A stretch of DNA of 64,000 nucleotides from Achromobacter veterisilvae (GCF_900496975.1 NZ_UFQC01000013.1:62001-126000); one strand, 5' to 3'; counted from the stretch's first letter, positions 51,012 to 62,950 are shown. Translations and numbers: made by a program. The notes: generated by a model not told the origin, from the sequence alone.

Positions 51012-51764
51012 GTGATTGTTTACGAATACCCCTTCAATGAGCGCATCCGCGCTTACCTGCGGCTGGAATACCTGTTCGACAGGCTGTTTTTCTTTGCTCG
51101 CGAGGGGGATTCACGCCAGCACCAGGTCGCCGTCACCTCCCTGTTCGATCTTCTCGACGCCTGCGAGCGCACCGACGTCAAGGGCGCGCTCCTGCAGGAC
51201 CTGGAACGCCAGCGCCTGGCGCTGGTCGGCCTGCGCGACCATCCCGGCGTGGCGCAGGATGCGCTGGAAACGATGCTGCGCGAACTGGAAAAGTCCGCCG
51301 GCGCGCTGGCCGCGCCCGGCAAGACCGGCCAGTCCCTGCGCGAAAACGAATGGCTGACCAGCCTGCGAGGGCGCCTGTCCGTGCCGGGCAGCGCCACGCA
51401 GGTCGACATGCCCTCGTACTTCGCCTGGCAGAACAAATCCGAGGCGGCCCGCTGCGCGGACCTGCAATCCTGGGTGGCGCCGTTCCTTCCCCTTTACGAC
51501 GGCCTGACCCTGGCGCTGCGCCTGCTGCGCGAGGCCGGCCGCAAGGCCGACATCGTGGGGGAACAGGGCGCCTACCAGCAGATGCTGGGCGGCAAGCAGT
51601 TCCAGTTGCTGCGGGTGTGGCTGGATCCCGCCCAGGGCGTGTTTCCCGAGATCAGCGCCAATAAGTACATGATCTGGATACGTTTTTCCACCCAGGACGG
51701 CGAATTCAAGCCCCAGCAGGTCGCGCGCGACGTGCCTTTCCAGATGACCCTTTGCAGTTCGTAG
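51012..51764 (+). CDS. zapD: Cell division protein ZapD
   Basis: The 250-residue protein matches the ZapD (YacF) family: YEYPFNERIRAYLRLEYLFDR at the N-terminus (YPFNERIRAYLRLE is diagnostic), AYQQMLGGKQFQLLRVWL and NKYMIWIRF near the end. ZapD cross-links FtsZ filaments at the division ring. The start is a GTG at 51012. The coaE-zapD order is conserved in gammaproteobacteria and betaproteobacteria. Its TAG stop forms the left edge of a long inverted repeat. Confidence 0.94.
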   Translation: MIVYEYPFNERIRAYLRLEYLFDRLFFFAREGDSRQHQVAVTSLFDLLDACERTDVKGALLQDLERQRLALVGLRDHPGVAQDALETMLRELEKSAGALAAPGKTGQSLRENEWLTSLRGRLSVPGSATQVDMPSYFAWQNKSEAARCADLQSWVAPFLPLYDGLTLALRLLREAGRKADIVGEQGAYQQMLGGKQFQLLRVWLDPAQGVFPEISANKYMIWIRFSTQDGEFKPQQVARDVPFQMTLCSS

Positions 51765-51943
51765 GATGGGTGCAGCGCGAGAGTTCTTGAGAAAGAACCC
51801 GGTTGCCCAGCGCGCGTAACCCATCAGGCGGCGCCAGCCGCCGTTTTTCGCGGCAAGCGCAAATCCCGGCTCGCGCCGCCCAATGGGTTTCGCGCGTCCA
51901 GCAATAGCGTTCTTCCTCAAGAACCCCCGCGCTCCACCCATCC
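51764..51943. repeat. 180-bp imperfect palindrome (nested inverted repeat)
   Basis: The left arm (from GGATGGGTGCAGCGCGA at 51764) and the reverse complement of the right arm (from 51943, GGATGGGTGGAGCGCGG) align without gaps for about 76 bp with roughly 80% identity. Each arm also holds a smaller hairpin of the form GTTCTTGAGnAAGAAC and GATGGGT/ACCCAT half-sites. It occupies most of the 290-bp gap between zapD and mdtA. It looks like a small non-coding inverted-repeat element. Confidence 0.85.
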
Positions 51944-52054
51944 CACCCCGGCCTGATACCTGTTGCGCCGAGTTTCAACTACGGGCCGCGATGCTGGAAT
52001 TCGGGACGGTCTAGTAGACAATACGGCTTTCCTCGCCAGCGCCAGAACCGTTCC

Positions 52055-53329
52055 ATGCCTGAAAGCCGTCCTGTTTCTCCGCCCGCCCGTTGGACCCGCC
52101 GCCGCCTTGCCGGATTGGCGGTGGTGTTGCTAGTCGCGGCAGGCATCGCCTGGCTGGTCCTGCGGCCCTCGGCCAAGCCGGGCGGCGCGGGCGGGCCGGG
52201 CGGGCGCCCCGGCGGCCGGCCTCCCGCGGGAGCGATGGCCAGCATGGCGGTGCCGGTGCGCATCGCCACCGCCACCCAGCAGGACATCGACATCTATCTG
52301 AAATCGCTGGGCACCGTCACCGCGTACAACACGGTCACCGTCCGCAGCCGGGTCGGCGGCGAACTGGTGGAGGTCGCCTTCCAGGAAGGCCAGCTCGTGA
52401 AGGCGGGCGACCTGCTGGCGCAGGTGGACCCGCGCGCCTTCCAGGTGGCGCTGGACCAGGCGCGCGGCACGCAGATGCAGAACCTGGCCCAACTGGAGAA
52501 CGCCCGCCGCGACCTTCAGCGCTACCAGGCCCTGTTCAAGCAGGACTCGATCGCCAAGCAGCAGGTCGATACCCAGGCCGCGCTGGTGCGCCAGTACGAG
52601 GGCACCGTCAAGAGCGACCAGGCCAACGTGGACAACGCCCGCCTGCAACTGGAATACGCGCGCATCACGGCGCCCATCAGCGGCCGCCTGGGCCTGCGCC
52701 AGGTGGACCGCGGCAACCTGGTGTCCAGTTCGGATACGAACGGACTGGTGGTGATCACCCAGACCCAGCCGATTTCGGTGGTGTTCACGCTGCCCGAAAC
52801 CCAGTTGCCCGAGGTGCGCGCCGAGCTTGCGGCGGGCAAGACGCTGGCGGTCGACGCCTACGACCGGGCCGACACCCGGCGCATCGCCACGGGCCAGCTC
52901 GAAACGCTGGACAACCAGATCGACGTGACCACCGGCACCCTGAAGATGAAAGCGCGCTTCGACAACAACGACGACGCGCTCTTTCCGAACCAGTTCGTCA
53001 ACGTGCGCTTGCACGTGCTGACGCGCAAGGACGTCACCGCCATCCCCACGGCCGGCATTCAGCAGGGCTCGGCCGGGGCCTTCGTGTTCCTGGTTCAGGC
53101 GGACAACACGGTCCAGGTGCGCCAGGTGAAGCTGGGCGCGATCAACAATGGCATGGTGGCGGTCAACGAAGGCCTGCAGCCCGGCGACCGGGTGGTCGTC
53201 GAAGGCACCGACCGCCTGCGCGCGGGCGCCAAGGTGGAAGTGGTGGGCGGCGCGGACGTGATCCCCGCCACCCGCGACAAGACGCTGGGCGCCGGCGCCC
53301 CGGCCGGCACCACGCCGCCGTCGAAGTAA
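52055..53329 (+). CDS. mdtA: RND efflux periplasmic adaptor, MdtA type
   Basis: The 424-residue membrane-fusion protein has an N-terminal anchor helix ([19 protein letters not shown]), a Gly/Pro-rich linker, a biotinyl-lipoyl half ([30 protein letters not shown] is the classic segment), a coiled-coil hairpin (about 130-195), and beta-barrel and membrane-proximal domains ([11 protein letters not shown]). It is the first gene of an operon with two RND pump genes, the arrangement of mdtABC. Confidence 0.92.
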   Translation: MPESRPVSPPARWTRRRLAGLAVVLLVAAGIAWLVLRPSAKPGGAGGPGGRPGGRPPAGAMASMAVPVRIATATQQDIDIYLKSLGTVTAYNTVTVRSRVGGELVEVAFQEGQLVKAGDLLAQVDPRAFQVALDQARGTQMQNLAQLENARRDLQRYQALFKQDSIAKQQVDTQAALVRQYEGTVKSDQANVDNARLQLEYARITAPISGRLGLRQVDRGNLVSSSDTNGLVVITQTQPISVVFTLPETQLPEVRAELAAGKTLAVDAYDRADTRRIATGQLETLDNQIDVTTGTLKMKARFDNNDDALFPNQFVNVRLHVLTRKDVTAIPTAGIQQGSAGAFVFLVQADNTVQVRQVKLGAINNGMVAVNEGLQPGDRVVVEGTDRLRAGAKVEVVGGADVIPATRDKTLGAGAPAGTTPPSK

Positions 53330-53342
53330 GCCAGGAAACGCC

Positions 53343-56300
53343 GTGAGCCCGTCGCGCCTGTTCATCCTCCGCCCGGTGGCCACCACGCTGTCGATGGTGG
53401 CCATCCTGATCGCCGGCTTCATCGCCTACCGGCTGCTGCCCGTGTCGGCCCTGCCGGAAGTGGACTATCCGACGATCCAGGTGGTGACGCTGTACCCCGG
53501 CGCCAGCCCCGACGTGATGACCTCGCTCGTCACGTCCCCGCTGGAGCGGCAGTTCGGGCAGATGCCGGGCCTGAACCAGATGTCGTCCACCAGTTCGGGC
53601 GGCGCGTCGGTCATCACGATGCAGTTCAACCTCAGTCTGCCGCTGGACGTGGCCGAGCAGCAGGTGCAGGCGGCCATCAACGCCGCTTCCAACCTGCTGC
53701 CCAGCGACCTGCCGGTGCCGCCGACCTACAACAAGGTGAACCCGGCGGACGCGGCGGTGCTGACCCTGGCGATCACCTCGCCCACCATGCCCCTGCCGCA
53801 GGTGCGCGACCTGGTGGACACGCGGGTCGCGCAGAAGCTGTCGCAGATTCCCGGCGTGGGCCTGGTCAGCGTGGCGGGCGGGCAGCGGCCCGCCGTGCGG
53901 GTGCAGGTGAATCCGCAGGCGCTGGCGGCCAACGGCCTGGCCCTGTCGGACCTGCGCACGGCCATCGTCGGCGCCAACGTGAACCAGCCCAAGGGCAACC
54001 TGGACGGCCCGCAGCGTTCCACCACCATCAACGCCAACGACCAGCTCAAGACGCCCACCGACTACAACGACCTGATCATCGCGTACAAGAACAACGCGCC
54101 GCTGCGCCTGTCCGACGTGGCGCGCGCGGTGGAGGGCGCCGAAGACACGCGCCAGGCCGCCTGGGCCGGCGACAAGCCCGCCATCCTGCTCAACATCCAG
54201 CGCCAGCCGGGCGCCAACGTGATCGACGTGGTCAACCGGATCCAGCAACTGCTGCCGCAGTTGCGCGCCGCCTTGCCCGCCACGCTGGACGTGACCGTGG
54301 TGTCCGACCGCACGCAGACCATCCGCGATTCGGTCGCCGACGTGCAGTTCGAAATGCTGCTGGCCGTGGCGCTGGTGGTCATGGTGACCTTCCTGTTCCT
54401 GCGCAGCATGACGGCCACGCTGATTCCCAGCGTGGTCGTGCCGCTGTCGCTGGTGGGCACCTTCGGCATCATGTATCTGGCCGGGTTCTCCATCAACAAC
54501 CTGACGCTGATGGCGCTGACCATCGCCACCGGCTTCGTGGTGGACGACGCCATCGTCATGATCGAGAACATCGCCCGCCACATCGAAGAGGGCGAGACGC
54601 CCTTGCAGGCGGCGCTCAAGGGCGCGGCGCAGATCGGCTTCACCCTGATCTCGCTGACGTTCTCGCTGATCGCCGTGCTGATTCCGCTGCTCTTCATGAC
54701 GGAAGTGGTGGGGCGGCTGTTCCGCGAATTCGCCATCACGCTGGCCGTGTCCATCCTGATTTCCCTGGTGGTGTCGCTGACCCTGACGCCGATGATGTGC
54801 GCGCGCCTGCTGCGCGCCGAGTCCGAGCAGAAGCACGGCCGCTTCCACCGCGCCACCGGCGCCTTCATCGACCGCGTCATCGCCGGCTACGACCGCTGGC
54901 TGCAAGTCGTGCTGCGCCACCAGCCGCTGACCTTGCTGGTGGCGCTGGCGACGTTTGCGCTGACGGTGCTGCTGTACATGGTGGTTCCCAAGGGCTTCTT
55001 CCCGCAGCAGGACACCGGCCTGATCCAGGCGATCACCCAGGCGCCGCAATCCATTTCGTTCCCGGCGATGGCCGAGCGCCAGCAGGCGGCCGCGCGCCTC
55101 GTGCTGGAGGATCCGGACGTGGAGGCGGTGTCCTCGTTCATCGGCGTGGACGGCAGCAACGCCACGCTCAGCGCGGGGCGCATGCAGATTGCCCTCAAGC
55201 CGCAGGCCGAGCGCGAGGGCGACCTGCGCGCGGTCATGGCCCGCCTGGAAGCCTCGCTGGCCAGGCAGGATGGCCTGACGGTCTATATGCAGCCGGTGCA
55301 GGACCTGACCATCGAAGACCGCGTCAGCCGCACGCAGTACCAGATGACGCTGTCCAACCCCGACCTGAAGGTGCTCAGCGAATGGACGCCCAGGCTGCTG
55401 GATCGCCTGCGGCAGGTGCCGGGCCTGAAGGACGTGACCGACGACCTGCAGGACGACGGCCTCCAGACCTGGGTCGAGATCGACCGCGACGCGGCCTCGC
55501 GGCTGGGCATCACGGCGGCGGTGATCGACGAGGCGCTCTACAACGCCTTCGGCCAGCGGCTGATCTCCACGATCTTCACGCAGTCCAACCAGTACCGCGT
55601 GGTGCTGGAAGTGCAGCCGCAGTTCCAGATGACGCCGGCCTCGCTGGGGCAGATCCACATCCCCACCTCGGCGGGCGGGCAGGTGCCGCTGTCGTCCGTG
55701 GCGCACATCACCGAGGGCAAGACCGTGCTGGCCGTGAACCGGCTGGACCAGTTCCCCATGGTGACGGTGTCCTTCAACCTGGCCCCGGGCGCCTCGCTGT
55801 CCGACGCGGTCGAGGCCATCGCCGCGGCCGAGGCCGAAATCGGCCTGCCCACCGGCGTCGAGACGCGCTTCCAGGGCGCGGCGCTGGCGTTCCAGAACTC
55901 GCTGTCCAGCACGCTGTGGCTGATCCTGGCGGCCGTGGTCACGATGTACATCGTGCTGGGCGTGCTGTACGAAAGCTACATCCACCCGATCACCATCCTG
56001 TCGACGTTGCCGTCGGCCGGGGTCGGCGCGCTGCTGGCCCTGCTGATCAGCGGCACCGAACTCGACATGATCGGCATCATCGGGATCATCCTGCTGATCG
56101 GCATCGTGAAGAAAAACGCCATCATGATGATCGACTTCGCGCTGGACGCGGAGCGCAAGCGGGGCCTGAGCCCGCGGGCGGCCATCCATGAAGCGGCGCT
56201 GCTGCGCTTCCGCCCGATCCTGATGACGACGCTGGCCGCCCTGTTCGGCGCGCTGCCGCTGATGCTGTCGTCCGGCACCGGCGCCGAGCTGCGCCAGCCG

Positions 56301-56441
56301 CTGGGCCTGGTGATGGTGGGCGGGCTGCTGCTGTCGCAGGTGCTGACGCTGTTCACGACGCCGGTCATCTACCTGATGTTCGACCGCATGTCGCGCCGCT
56401 GGCGCGGCGCGCGCGCGCCGGCGGCGGAGGATGCGTCATGA
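53343..56441 (+). CDS. mdtB: RND multidrug efflux pump subunit MdtB
   Basis: The 1032-residue pump has the standard RND layout of 12 helices and two large periplasmic loops. The N-terminus is [19 protein letters not shown]; proton-relay Asp pair in [15 protein letters not shown]-terminal half [16 protein letters not shown]. The start is a GTG at 53343, 13 bp after mdtA. MdtB and MdtC are known to form a heterotrimer that exports bile salts, novobiocin and related compounds. It overlaps mdtC by 4 bp. Confidence 0.93.
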   Translation: MSPSRLFILRPVATTLSMVAILIAGFIAYRLLPVSALPEVDYPTIQVVTLYPGASPDVMTSLVTSPLERQFGQMPGLNQMSSTSSGGASVITMQFNLSLPLDVAEQQVQAAINAASNLLPSDLPVPPTYNKVNPADAAVLTLAITSPTMPLPQVRDLVDTRVAQKLSQIPGVGLVSVAGGQRPAVRVQVNPQALAANGLALSDLRTAIVGANVNQPKGNLDGPQRSTTINANDQLKTPTDYNDLIIAYKNNAPLRLSDVARAVEGAEDTRQAAWAGDKPAILLNIQRQPGANVIDVVNRIQQLLPQLRAALPATLDVTVVSDRTQTIRDSVADVQFEMLLAVALVVMVTFLFLRSMTATLIPSVVVPLSLVGTFGIMYLAGFSINNLTLMALTIATGFVVDDAIVMIENIARHIEEGETPLQAALKGAAQIGFTLISLTFSLIAVLIPLLFMTEVVGRLFREFAITLAVSILISLVVSLTLTPMMCARLLRAESEQKHGRFHRATGAFIDRVIAGYDRWLQVVLRHQPLTLLVALATFALTVLLYMVVPKGFFPQQDTGLIQAITQAPQSISFPAMAERQQAAARLVLEDPDVEAVSSFIGVDGSNATLSAGRMQIALKPQAEREGDLRAVMARLEASLARQDGLTVYMQPVQDLTIEDRVSRTQYQMTLSNPDLKVLSEWTPRLLDRLRQVPGLKDVTDDLQDDGLQTWVEIDRDAASRLGITAAVIDEALYNAFGQRLISTIFTQSNQYRVVLEVQPQFQMTPASLGQIHIPTSAGGQVPLSSVAHITEGKTVLAVNRLDQFPMVTVSFNLAPGASLSDAVEAIAAAEAEIGLPTGVETRFQGAALAFQNSLSSTLWLILAAVVTMYIVLGVLYESYIHPITILSTLPSAGVGALLALLISGTELDMIGIIGIILLIGIVKKNAIMMIDFALDAERKRGLSPRAAIHEAALLRFRPILMTTLAALFGALPLMLSSGTGAELRQPLGLVMVGGLLLSQVLTLFTTPVIYLMFDRMSRRWRGARAPAAEDAS

Positions 56442-59400
56442 TCCTGTCGGCGCCCTTCATCGTCCGGCCGGTGGCGACCACGCTGCTGAGCCTGGCGGTC
56501 GTGCTGGCAGGCCTGCTGTCCTTTTTCCTGTTGCCGGTGGCGCCGCTGCCGCAGGTGGACATTCCCACCATCTCGGTATCGGCCAGCCTGCCCGGCGCCA
56601 GTCCGGAGACCATGGCTTCCAGCGTGGCCACGCCGCTGGAACGCTCGCTGGGCAGCATCGCCGGCGTGACCGAAATGACGTCCAGCAGCTCGCAGGGGTC
56701 CACCCGCATCACGCTGCAATTCGATCTTTCGCGCGACATCAACGGCGCCGCCCGCGACGTGCAGGCGGCCATCAACGCGGCGCGCTCGCTGCTGCCGACC
56801 GGCCTGCGCAGCAACCCCACGTACCACAAGTCCAATCCGTCGGACGCGCCCATCATGACGCTGGCGCTGACCTCCGACACGCTCAGCCAGGGCCAGCTCT
56901 ACGACATCGCCTCGACCATCGTCGCGCAGAAGCTGTCGCAGGTGGAGGGCGTGGGCGAGGTGACGGTGGGCGGCAGTTCGCTGCCGGCCGTGCGCGTGAC
57001 CGTGCTGCCCGGCGCGCTGGCCAACCGCGGCGTGTCGCTGGACGAGCTGCGCGCGACCCTGGCCAACGCCAACGCCAACCGCCCCAAGGGCGTCCTGGAG
57101 AACGACCGCTACCACTGGCAGATCATGGTCAGCGACCAGCTCAGCCGCGCCGAGCAGTACCGGCCGCTGATCGTGGCCTGGCGCGACGGCGCGCCGGTCC
57201 GGGTGTCGGACGTGGCCAAGGTGGAGGATTCGGTCGAAGACCTGTACCAGACCGGTTTCTACAACGACCGCAAGGCCATCCTGATGATCGTGCGGCGCCA
57301 GGCGGACGCCAACATCATCGAGGCGGTGGACGCGGTGCGCGCCCAGTTGCCGGTCCTGGAGGCCCTGATGCCGGCGGACGTGACCATGACGGTGGCGCAG
57401 GACCGCACGCCCAGCATCCGCGCGTCGCTGCACGAGGCGGAGCTGACGCTGGTCATCGCGGTGGGCCTGGTGGTGCTGGTGGTGCTGCTGTTCCTGCGGC
57501 GCTGGCGCGCGGCAATCATTCCCAGCGTGGCGGTGCCGGTGTCGCTGATCGGCACCTTCTGCATCATGTACCTTTGCGGCTACACGCTGAACACCATATC
57601 GCTGATGGCGCTGATCGTGGCGACGGGCTTCGTGGTGGACGACGCCATCGTGGTGCTCGAGAACATCATGCGCCACGTCGAGCGCGGCATGTCGCCCATG
57701 CGCGCTGCGCTGCGCGGTTCTCGCGAGGTCGGTTTCACGGTGCTGTCGATGAGCCTGTCGCTGGTGGCGGTGTTCATCCCGATCCTGCTGATGGGCGGCG
57801 TGGTCGGGCGCCTGTTCCGCGAATTCGCCGTGACCCTGTCGGCCGCGATCCTGGTGTCGCTGGTGGTGTCGCTGACCCTGACGCCGATGATGTGCGCGCG
57901 CCTGCTGCGCAACGAGCCCGAAGAAGAGCGCCCGCCCGGCAGGCTGGCGCGCTGGTCGGAACGCGGTTTCGAGGCCATGCTGGGCGGCTACCGCCGTTCG
58001 CTGCGCTGGGCGCTGGAACACGGCCGGCTGATGATGCTGACGCTGGCCGTCGCGGTGGGGCTGAACGTGTACCTCTACACGGTGGTGCCCAAGGGTTTCT
58101 TTCCGCAGCAGGACACGGGCCAGTTGCTGGGCTTTTTCCGCGTCGACCAGGGCACGTCGTTCCAGGCGACCCTGCCCAAGCTGGAGGCGCTGCGCAAGGT
58201 GGTGCTGGCGGATCCGGCGGTGCAGAGCATGACCGGCTACGCTGGCGGCCGCGGCGGCAGCAACAGCAGCTTCATGCAGATCCAGCTCAAGCCGCTGGAA
58301 GAGCGCAAGGTGTCGGCCGAGGTGGTCATCAACCGGCTGCGCGGCAGGCTGCAGAACATGCCGGGCGCGCGCATGTTCCTGGTGTCGCAGCAGGACATCC
58401 GGATCGGCGGGCGCCAGAGCCAGGGCTCTTACGACTACACGCTGATGTCGGGCGACCTGCAACTGCTGCGCACCTGGATGCCGAAGGTGCAGCAGGCGAT
58501 GGCGAAGATCCCCGAGATCACGGACGTGGACACCGACGTCGAAGACAAGGGCCGCCAGATCGACCTGGTGATCGACCGCGAGGCCGCGACCCGGCTCGGC
58601 GTCAGCATGGCCACCATTTCCACCGTGCTGAACAATTCGTTCAGCCAGCGCCAGGTGTCGGTGATGTACGGGCCGTTGAACCAGTACCACGTGGTGCTGG
58701 GCGTGGACCCGAAGTTCGCCGAGGATATCGAATCGCTCAGGCAGGTCGAGGTCATCACGGCGGAGGGCGCGCGCGTGCCGCTTTCGGCGTTCACGCGGCT
58801 TCAGAACGCCAACGCGCCGCTCAGCGTGCAGCACCAGGGGCTGTTCGTGGCCGATACCGTGTCGTTCAGCCTGGCGCCGGGCGTGTCGCTGGGCCAGGCC
58901 ACCGACGCCATCGACGCGGCGGTGGCGCGCATCGGCCTGCCGTCGGACCAGATCCAGGCGGGCTTCCAGGGCACGGCCGCGGCCTTGCAGCAGACGCTGG
59001 CGCAACAGCCCTGGCTGATTCTCGCGGCGCTGGTCACCATGTATATCGTGCTGGGCATCCTGTACGAAAGCTTCGTCCATCCGCTGACCATCCTGTCGAC
59101 CCTGCCGTCGGCCGGCCTGGGCGCGCTGCTGGCGCTGCTGCTGGTGCGCTACGACTTCACCCTGATCGCGCTGATCGGGGTGTTCCTGCTGATCGGCATC
59201 GTCAAGAAGAACGCCATCATGATGGTGGATTTCGCGCTGGAGGCCGAGCGCGGCCAGGGCATGAGCCCGCGCGACGCCATCTTCCAGGCGTGCCTGACGC
59301 GCTTCCGCCCGATCATGATGACGACCATGGCCGCCATCTTCGGCGCGCTGCCGCTGGTGCTGGCCACCGGCGCCGGCGTCGAGATGCGCCAGCCGCTAGG

Positions 59401-59551
59401 CATTACCATCGTGGGCGGTCTGGTCCTGAGCCAGATCCTCACGCTGTACACCACGCCCGTGGTCTATCTCTACCTGGACCGTTTCCGCCTGTGGGCCGCG
59501 CGCGGGCGCGCCCGTGGGAACGGATCGGCCGCTACCCCAGAACAAACATGA
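56438..59551 (+). CDS. mdtC: RND multidrug efflux pump subunit MdtC
   Basis: The 1037-residue RND protein is paralogous to Mdt[39 protein letters not shown] (transmembrane Asp pair), [15 protein letters not shown] and [19 protein letters not shown]. Two distinct RND genes in a row, rather than one, is the MdtBC signature. It overlaps mdtB upstream and the outer-membrane factor downstream by 4 bp each, so subunits are made in matched amounts. Confidence 0.93.
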   Translation: MILSAPFIVRPVATTLLSLAVVLAGLLSFFLLPVAPLPQVDIPTISVSASLPGASPETMASSVATPLERSLGSIAGVTEMTSSSSQGSTRITLQFDLSRDINGAARDVQAAINAARSLLPTGLRSNPTYHKSNPSDAPIMTLALTSDTLSQGQLYDIASTIVAQKLSQVEGVGEVTVGGSSLPAVRVTVLPGALANRGVSLDELRATLANANANRPKGVLENDRYHWQIMVSDQLSRAEQYRPLIVAWRDGAPVRVSDVAKVEDSVEDLYQTGFYNDRKAILMIVRRQADANIIEAVDAVRAQLPVLEALMPADVTMTVAQDRTPSIRASLHEAELTLVIAVGLVVLVVLLFLRRWRAAIIPSVAVPVSLIGTFCIMYLCGYTLNTISLMALIVATGFVVDDAIVVLENIMRHVERGMSPMRAALRGSREVGFTVLSMSLSLVAVFIPILLMGGVVGRLFREFAVTLSAAILVSLVVSLTLTPMMCARLLRNEPEEERPPGRLARWSERGFEAMLGGYRRSLRWALEHGRLMMLTLAVAVGLNVYLYTVVPKGFFPQQDTGQLLGFFRVDQGTSFQATLPKLEALRKVVLADPAVQSMTGYAGGRGGSNSSFMQIQLKPLEERKVSAEVVINRLRGRLQNMPGARMFLVSQQDIRIGGRQSQGSYDYTLMSGDLQLLRTWMPKVQQAMAKIPEITDVDTDVEDKGRQIDLVIDREAATRLGVSMATISTVLNNSFSQRQVSVMYGPLNQYHVVLGVDPKFAEDIESLRQVEVITAEGARVPLSAFTRLQNANAPLSVQHQGLFVADTVSFSLAPGVSLGQATDAIDAAVARIGLPSDQIQAGFQGTAAALQQTLAQQPWLILAALVTMYIVLGILYESFVHPLTILSTLPSAGLGALLALLLVRYDFTLIALIGVFLLIGIVKKNAIMMVDFALEAERGQGMSPRDAIFQACLTRFRPIMMTTMAAIFGALPLVLATGAGVEMRQPLGITIVGGLVLSQILTLYTTPVVYLYLDRFRLWAARGRARGNGSAATPEQT

Positions 59552-61044
59552 TGCGCAACGCCAAGTTCTTCCCGAATGCCTTCCTTCCCCGCGGCGCCGC
59601 CGCCGCGGCGCTGTGCGCGCTGCTGGGCGCCTGCGCCGTCGGCCCCGACTACCAGCGGCCGGCCCTGGACGTGGGCGCGGCCTACAAGGAAGGGCAGGGC
59701 GAGGTGGAGGGCTGGAAGCCGGCCCGGCCGAGCGACGACGCCGACCGCGGCGCATGGTGGCGGGTGTATGACGACGCCACGCTGGACGGCCTGGTGGAGC
59801 GCCTGAACGCCTCGAACCAGACCGTCGCCCAGGCCGAGGCCAACTACCGGCAGGCGCTGGGGCTGGTGCGCGGCGCGCGCGCCGGCTTCTTCCCGACGGT
59901 GGGCGCGGGCGCCGGCCTGACGCGCTCGGGCAGCGGCGCGGGCCAGAGCGGCTCGTCGTCCGCGTCGGGCGGCAATGTGTCGAACCAGTATTCGCTGACG
60001 GGCAGCGTCAGTTGGGAAGTGGACCTGTGGGGCCGGGTGCGCCGCAGCGTCGAATCCTCGGAAGCCAGCGCCGCGGCCAGCCTGGCCGACCTGGGCGCCA
60101 CGCGCCTGAGCGCGCAGGCCGCGCTGGTGCAGTCCTATCTACAGTTGCGGGTGCTGGACGAGCAGAAACGCCTGCTGGACGCCACGGTGGCGGCGTACGA
60201 AAAGTCCCTCCAGTTGACGCAGAACCGCTATGCCGTCGGCGTGGCGGGCCAGGCCGACGTGGCCGTGGCGCGCACGCAAGTGGAAAGCACGCGCGCGCAA
60301 TCCATCGACCTGGACTGGCAGCGCGGGCAACTGGAGCACGCCATCGCCGTGCTCATGGGCCAGGCGCCGTCCCAGTTCAGCCTGCCGCCCGCGGTGTTCG
60401 CGCTGCGCCTGCCGCAGATCCCGGTGGGCCTGCCGTCCGAACTGCTGGAACGCCGTCCCGACGTGGCGGCGGCGGAACGCCGCGCGGCGGCCGCCAATGC
60501 GCAGATCGGGGTGGCGCAGGCCGCCTGGTTCCCCAGCCTGACGCTGTCGGCCGACGGCGGTTTCCGCAACGGCCAGTTCGCCGACCTGCTGACCGCGCCG
60601 GCCCGCTTCTGGTCGCTGGGGCCGGCGCTGGCGATGACGATATTCGACGGCGGCGCGCGCGAAGCCCAGGTCGAGCAGGCCCGCGCGTCCTACGACGCGC
60701 AGGCCGCCGCCTACCGCCAGGCGGCGCTGACGGGCTTGCGCGAGGTCGAGGACTACCTGATCCAACTGCGGGTCATGGAAAGCGAACAGGTCGTGCAGCG
60801 CCGCGCGCTCGAATCCGCGCGCGAGTCGCTGCGGCTGATCCAGAACCAGTACAGGGCCGGCCTGGTCGACTATCTGAGCGTGGCCGTGGTGGACGCCACG
60901 GCGCTCAGCAGCGAGCGCAATGCGCTGAGCCTGCTGGGCAACCGCCTGACCGCCAGCGTGAACCTGATCGTGGCGCTGGGCGGCGGCTGGGAACCCCCGG
61001 CGCCCGAGGCGCAGGCGCAGGGCTCCGCGCAGGCGCAGCCTTAG
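59548..61044 (+). CDS. NodT/OprM-family outer membrane efflux lipoprotein
   Basis: The 498-residue protein has a lipobox ([13 protein letters not shown], with GPDYxRP of OprM) and two OEP repeats ([41 protein letters not shown]). It is the outer-membrane channel for the MdtABC pump encoded upstream; E. coli mdtABC lacks such a gene and uses TolC. The start overlaps the mdtC stop (ATGA). The C-terminal tail is Gln/Ala-rich ([12 protein letters not shown]). Confidence 0.92.
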   Translation: MMRNAKFFPNAFLPRGAAAAALCALLGACAVGPDYQRPALDVGAAYKEGQGEVEGWKPARPSDDADRGAWWRVYDDATLDGLVERLNASNQTVAQAEANYRQALGLVRGARAGFFPTVGAGAGLTRSGSGAGQSGSSSASGGNVSNQYSLTGSVSWEVDLWGRVRRSVESSEASAAASLADLGATRLSAQAALVQSYLQLRVLDEQKRLLDATVAAYEKSLQLTQNRYAVGVAGQADVAVARTQVESTRAQSIDLDWQRGQLEHAIAVLMGQAPSQFSLPPAVFALRLPQIPVGLPSELLERRPDVAAAERRAAAANAQIGVAQAAWFPSLTLSADGGFRNGQFADLLTAPARFWSLGPALAMTIFDGGAREAQVEQARASYDAQAAAYRQAALTGLREVEDYLIQLRVMESEQVVQRRALESARESLRLIQNQYRAGLVDYLSVAVVDATALSSERNALSLLGNRLTASVNLIVALGGGWEPPAPEAQAQGSAQAQP

Positions 61045-61066
61045 CCTTCGCCCCGGAACGGGCGGC

Positions 61067-61840
61067 CTATTTGGTGGTGTAGCCGCCGTTGATCAGCATC
61101 GTCTGGCCCGTGATCCACCAGCCGTCCGACACCAGGAAGCGGATGAAGGGCACCACGTCCTCGATGTCGGTCAGCCCGGTCTTCGAGAACGGCGACAGGG
61201 CGGCCGCGGTCTTGTGGTACGCCACGGCATCGGCGCCTTCGGCCGGATAGAAGAAGGGCGTGTCCATGGGGCCGGGGCCCACCGCCGTCACCGAAATGCC
61301 GCGGGCGCCGAATTCCTTGGAGGCCGCGCGCGTGTAGTGTTCGACCGGCGCCTTGGTGCCGGCGTAGGCGGCGTAAAAGGGCGTATAGGCGCCCAGCAGC
61401 GAGGTCACCAGCGTGCAGATCTTGCCGTCGTCGTTGACGTGCCGGCCCGCTTCGCGCAGGAAGAAGAAGGCGGACTTGGCGTTCACGGCCGCCATCTCGT
61501 CGTACTCCGCCTCGGTGATTTCGGTGAAGGGCTTTTTCAGCACCTTGCCGACGGTGTTGATCGCGATGTCCGGCCTGCCCACCGCGGCCACGGCGTCGGC
61601 GAACAGCCGCTCCATCGCGCCCGCCGTGCTCAGGTCGGCCTGGAGCGCCACCGCCTGCGCGCCCGCGGCCTGCACGGCCGCCACCGTGGCTTGCGCGTCT
61701 TCCCGGGAGCCGGGGCTGTTGTAGTGGATCGCCACCGCGCGGGCGCCTTGCTGCGCGAGATCCCGCGCGATCAGGCCGCCCAGGTTTTTCGCGCCGCCCG
61801 CGATGATGACCGTTTTGCCTTTGATGCCATGGTCCGCCAT
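61067..61840 (-). CDS. Short-chain dehydrogenase/reductase
   Basis: The 257-residue SDR has the cofactor motif TVIIAGGAKNLGGLIARDLA (a GGAxNLG variant of TGxxxGxG), INTVGKVLKKPF in place of NNAG, and a catalytic Ser-Tyr-Lys in TSLLGAYTPFYAAYAGTKA. The substrate is unknown. The ATG at 61840 gives the natural N-terminus; an upstream TTG extension is unlikely. It is divergent from a LysR regulator that probably controls it. Confidence 0.88.
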   Translation of the reverse strand: MADHGIKGKTVIIAGGAKNLGGLIARDLAQQGARAVAIHYNSPGSREDAQATVAAVQAAGAQAVALQADLSTAGAMERLFADAVAAVGRPDIAINTVGKVLKKPFTEITEAEYDEMAAVNAKSAFFFLREAGRHVNDDGKICTLVTSLLGAYTPFYAAYAGTKAPVEHYTRAASKEFGARGISVTAVGPGPMDTPFFYPAEGADAVAYHKTAAALSPFSKTGLTDIEDVVPFIRFLVSDGWWITGQTMLINGGYTTK

Positions 61841-61906
61841 GTCCGTCTCCGCTGTCCGGCCCGCCCGATGCAAGCCCTCTGCGGACGATGATATATTCCA
61901 GAAAAT

Positions 61907-61928
61907 CAGGATAAAACCGATAATCCTG
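61907..61928. promoter_or_regulatory. Candidate LysR operator in the SDR/LysR divergent gap
   Basis: CAGGAT and ATCCTG form an inverted repeat with a 10-base centre in a strikingly AT-rich segment (61885-61950). CCAGAAA also occurs on both sides (61898 and 61939). The location between two divergent starts and the dyad size fit a LysR-type binding site; the exact site is inferred. Confidence 0.45.
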
Positions 61929-61992
61929 GTATATCTATCCAGAAATAACGAACAATAAAATGCGCGGTCCAGCCCGCGCCGGAGCGCCGCCC

Positions 61993-62898
61993 ATGGATCG
62001 CATCGACCTGTTCCGGGTCTACGCCCGCGTCGTCGAGTGCGCGAATTTTTCCCGCGCCGCGGACACGCTGGCGCTGCCGCGCTCGACGGTGTCCGCCGCC
62101 GTCCAGGAGCTTGAGGGGCGGCTGGGCGCGAGGCTGCTGAACCGCACCACGCGCCAGGTCGCGCCCACGCAGGAAGGCGCGGCGTTCTATGAGCGCTGCC
62201 TGCGCCTGATCGCCGACATGGAAGAGGCCGAGAATCTCTTCCGCCACGCCGCGGGCGGGCCCAGCGGCACCTTGCGCGTCGACGTGCCGGGGCGCGTGGG
62301 CCGCCTGATCGTCGCGCCGGCGCTGCCGGATTTCCTGGAGGCGTATCCGCAGATCGACATCGCGCTCGGCGTCACCGACCGCGCCGTCAATCTGATCGAG
62401 GAAGGGGTGGACTGCGTGCTGCGGGTGGGCGCCTTGCCGGACTCCGGTCTGGTGGCGCGTCCCATCGGCATGTTGCCGCTGATAAACGTCGCCAGCCCGT
62501 CCTATCTGGCCCGCCACGGCGTGCCGGCAGCGCCGGCGGACCTGGCGCGGCACAACTGCGTGAACTATGCCTCGCCCACTACCGGACGGCCGGCGCCCTG
62601 GGAATGGCAGGAAGGCGGCGCGACGCGCAGCCAGCCGCTGCGCGGCCGCGTCACGGTCAATAACGCGGAGGCCTACATCGCATGCTGCGTGGCCGGGCTG
62701 GGCCTGATCCAGATCCCGGCCTACGACGTGCAGGCGCAGATCGCCGCCGGAGAACTGGTGGAAGTCATGCCCGACCATCGGCCCGGGCCCATGCCCATGA
62801 CCTTGCTCTATCCGCAGCGGCGGCCGCCTTCGCGCCGCGTGCGGGTGTTCGCCGACTGGCTGGAAGCGCTGCTGAAGCCGGCCTGCGGGCTGCGCTGA
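61993..62898 (+). CDS. LysR-family transcriptional regulator
   Basis: The 301-residue protein has the LysR N-terminal winged helix (DLFRVYARVVECANFSRAADTLALPRSTVSAAVQELEGRLG, of which NFSRAADTLALPRSTVS is the HTH core) and a periplasmic-binding-like effector domain (about 90-295; GTLRVDVPGRVGRLIVAPALPDFL). It resembles regulators that control adjacent dehydrogenases. The ATG at 61993 is chosen over an ATG at 61960. The AT-rich gap with the SDR gene holds candidate operator repeats. Confidence 0.92.
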   Translation: MDRIDLFRVYARVVECANFSRAADTLALPRSTVSAAVQELEGRLGARLLNRTTRQVAPTQEGAAFYERCLRLIADMEEAENLFRHAAGGPSGTLRVDVPGRVGRLIVAPALPDFLEAYPQIDIALGVTDRAVNLIEEGVDCVLRVGALPDSGLVARPIGMLPLINVASPSYLARHGVPAAPADLARHNCVNYASPTTGRPAPWEWQEGGATRSQPLRGRVTVNNAEAYIACCVAGLGLIQIPAYDVQAQIAAGELVEVMPDHRPGPMPMTLLYPQRRPPSRRVRVFADWLEALLKPACGLR

Positions 62899-62950
62899 GC
62901 CCGCGCCGGCTGGGCCGGCCTTGAGGTTTGGCCATCCATCGCTTAACATC

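Noticed and set aside
53163..56189. Long antisense frame opposite mdtB, and similar frames opposite mdtC, copA, the oxidoreductase and glpK
   Set aside because: All mirror recognised genes codon by codon and show no signal peptides, motifs or ribosome sites.
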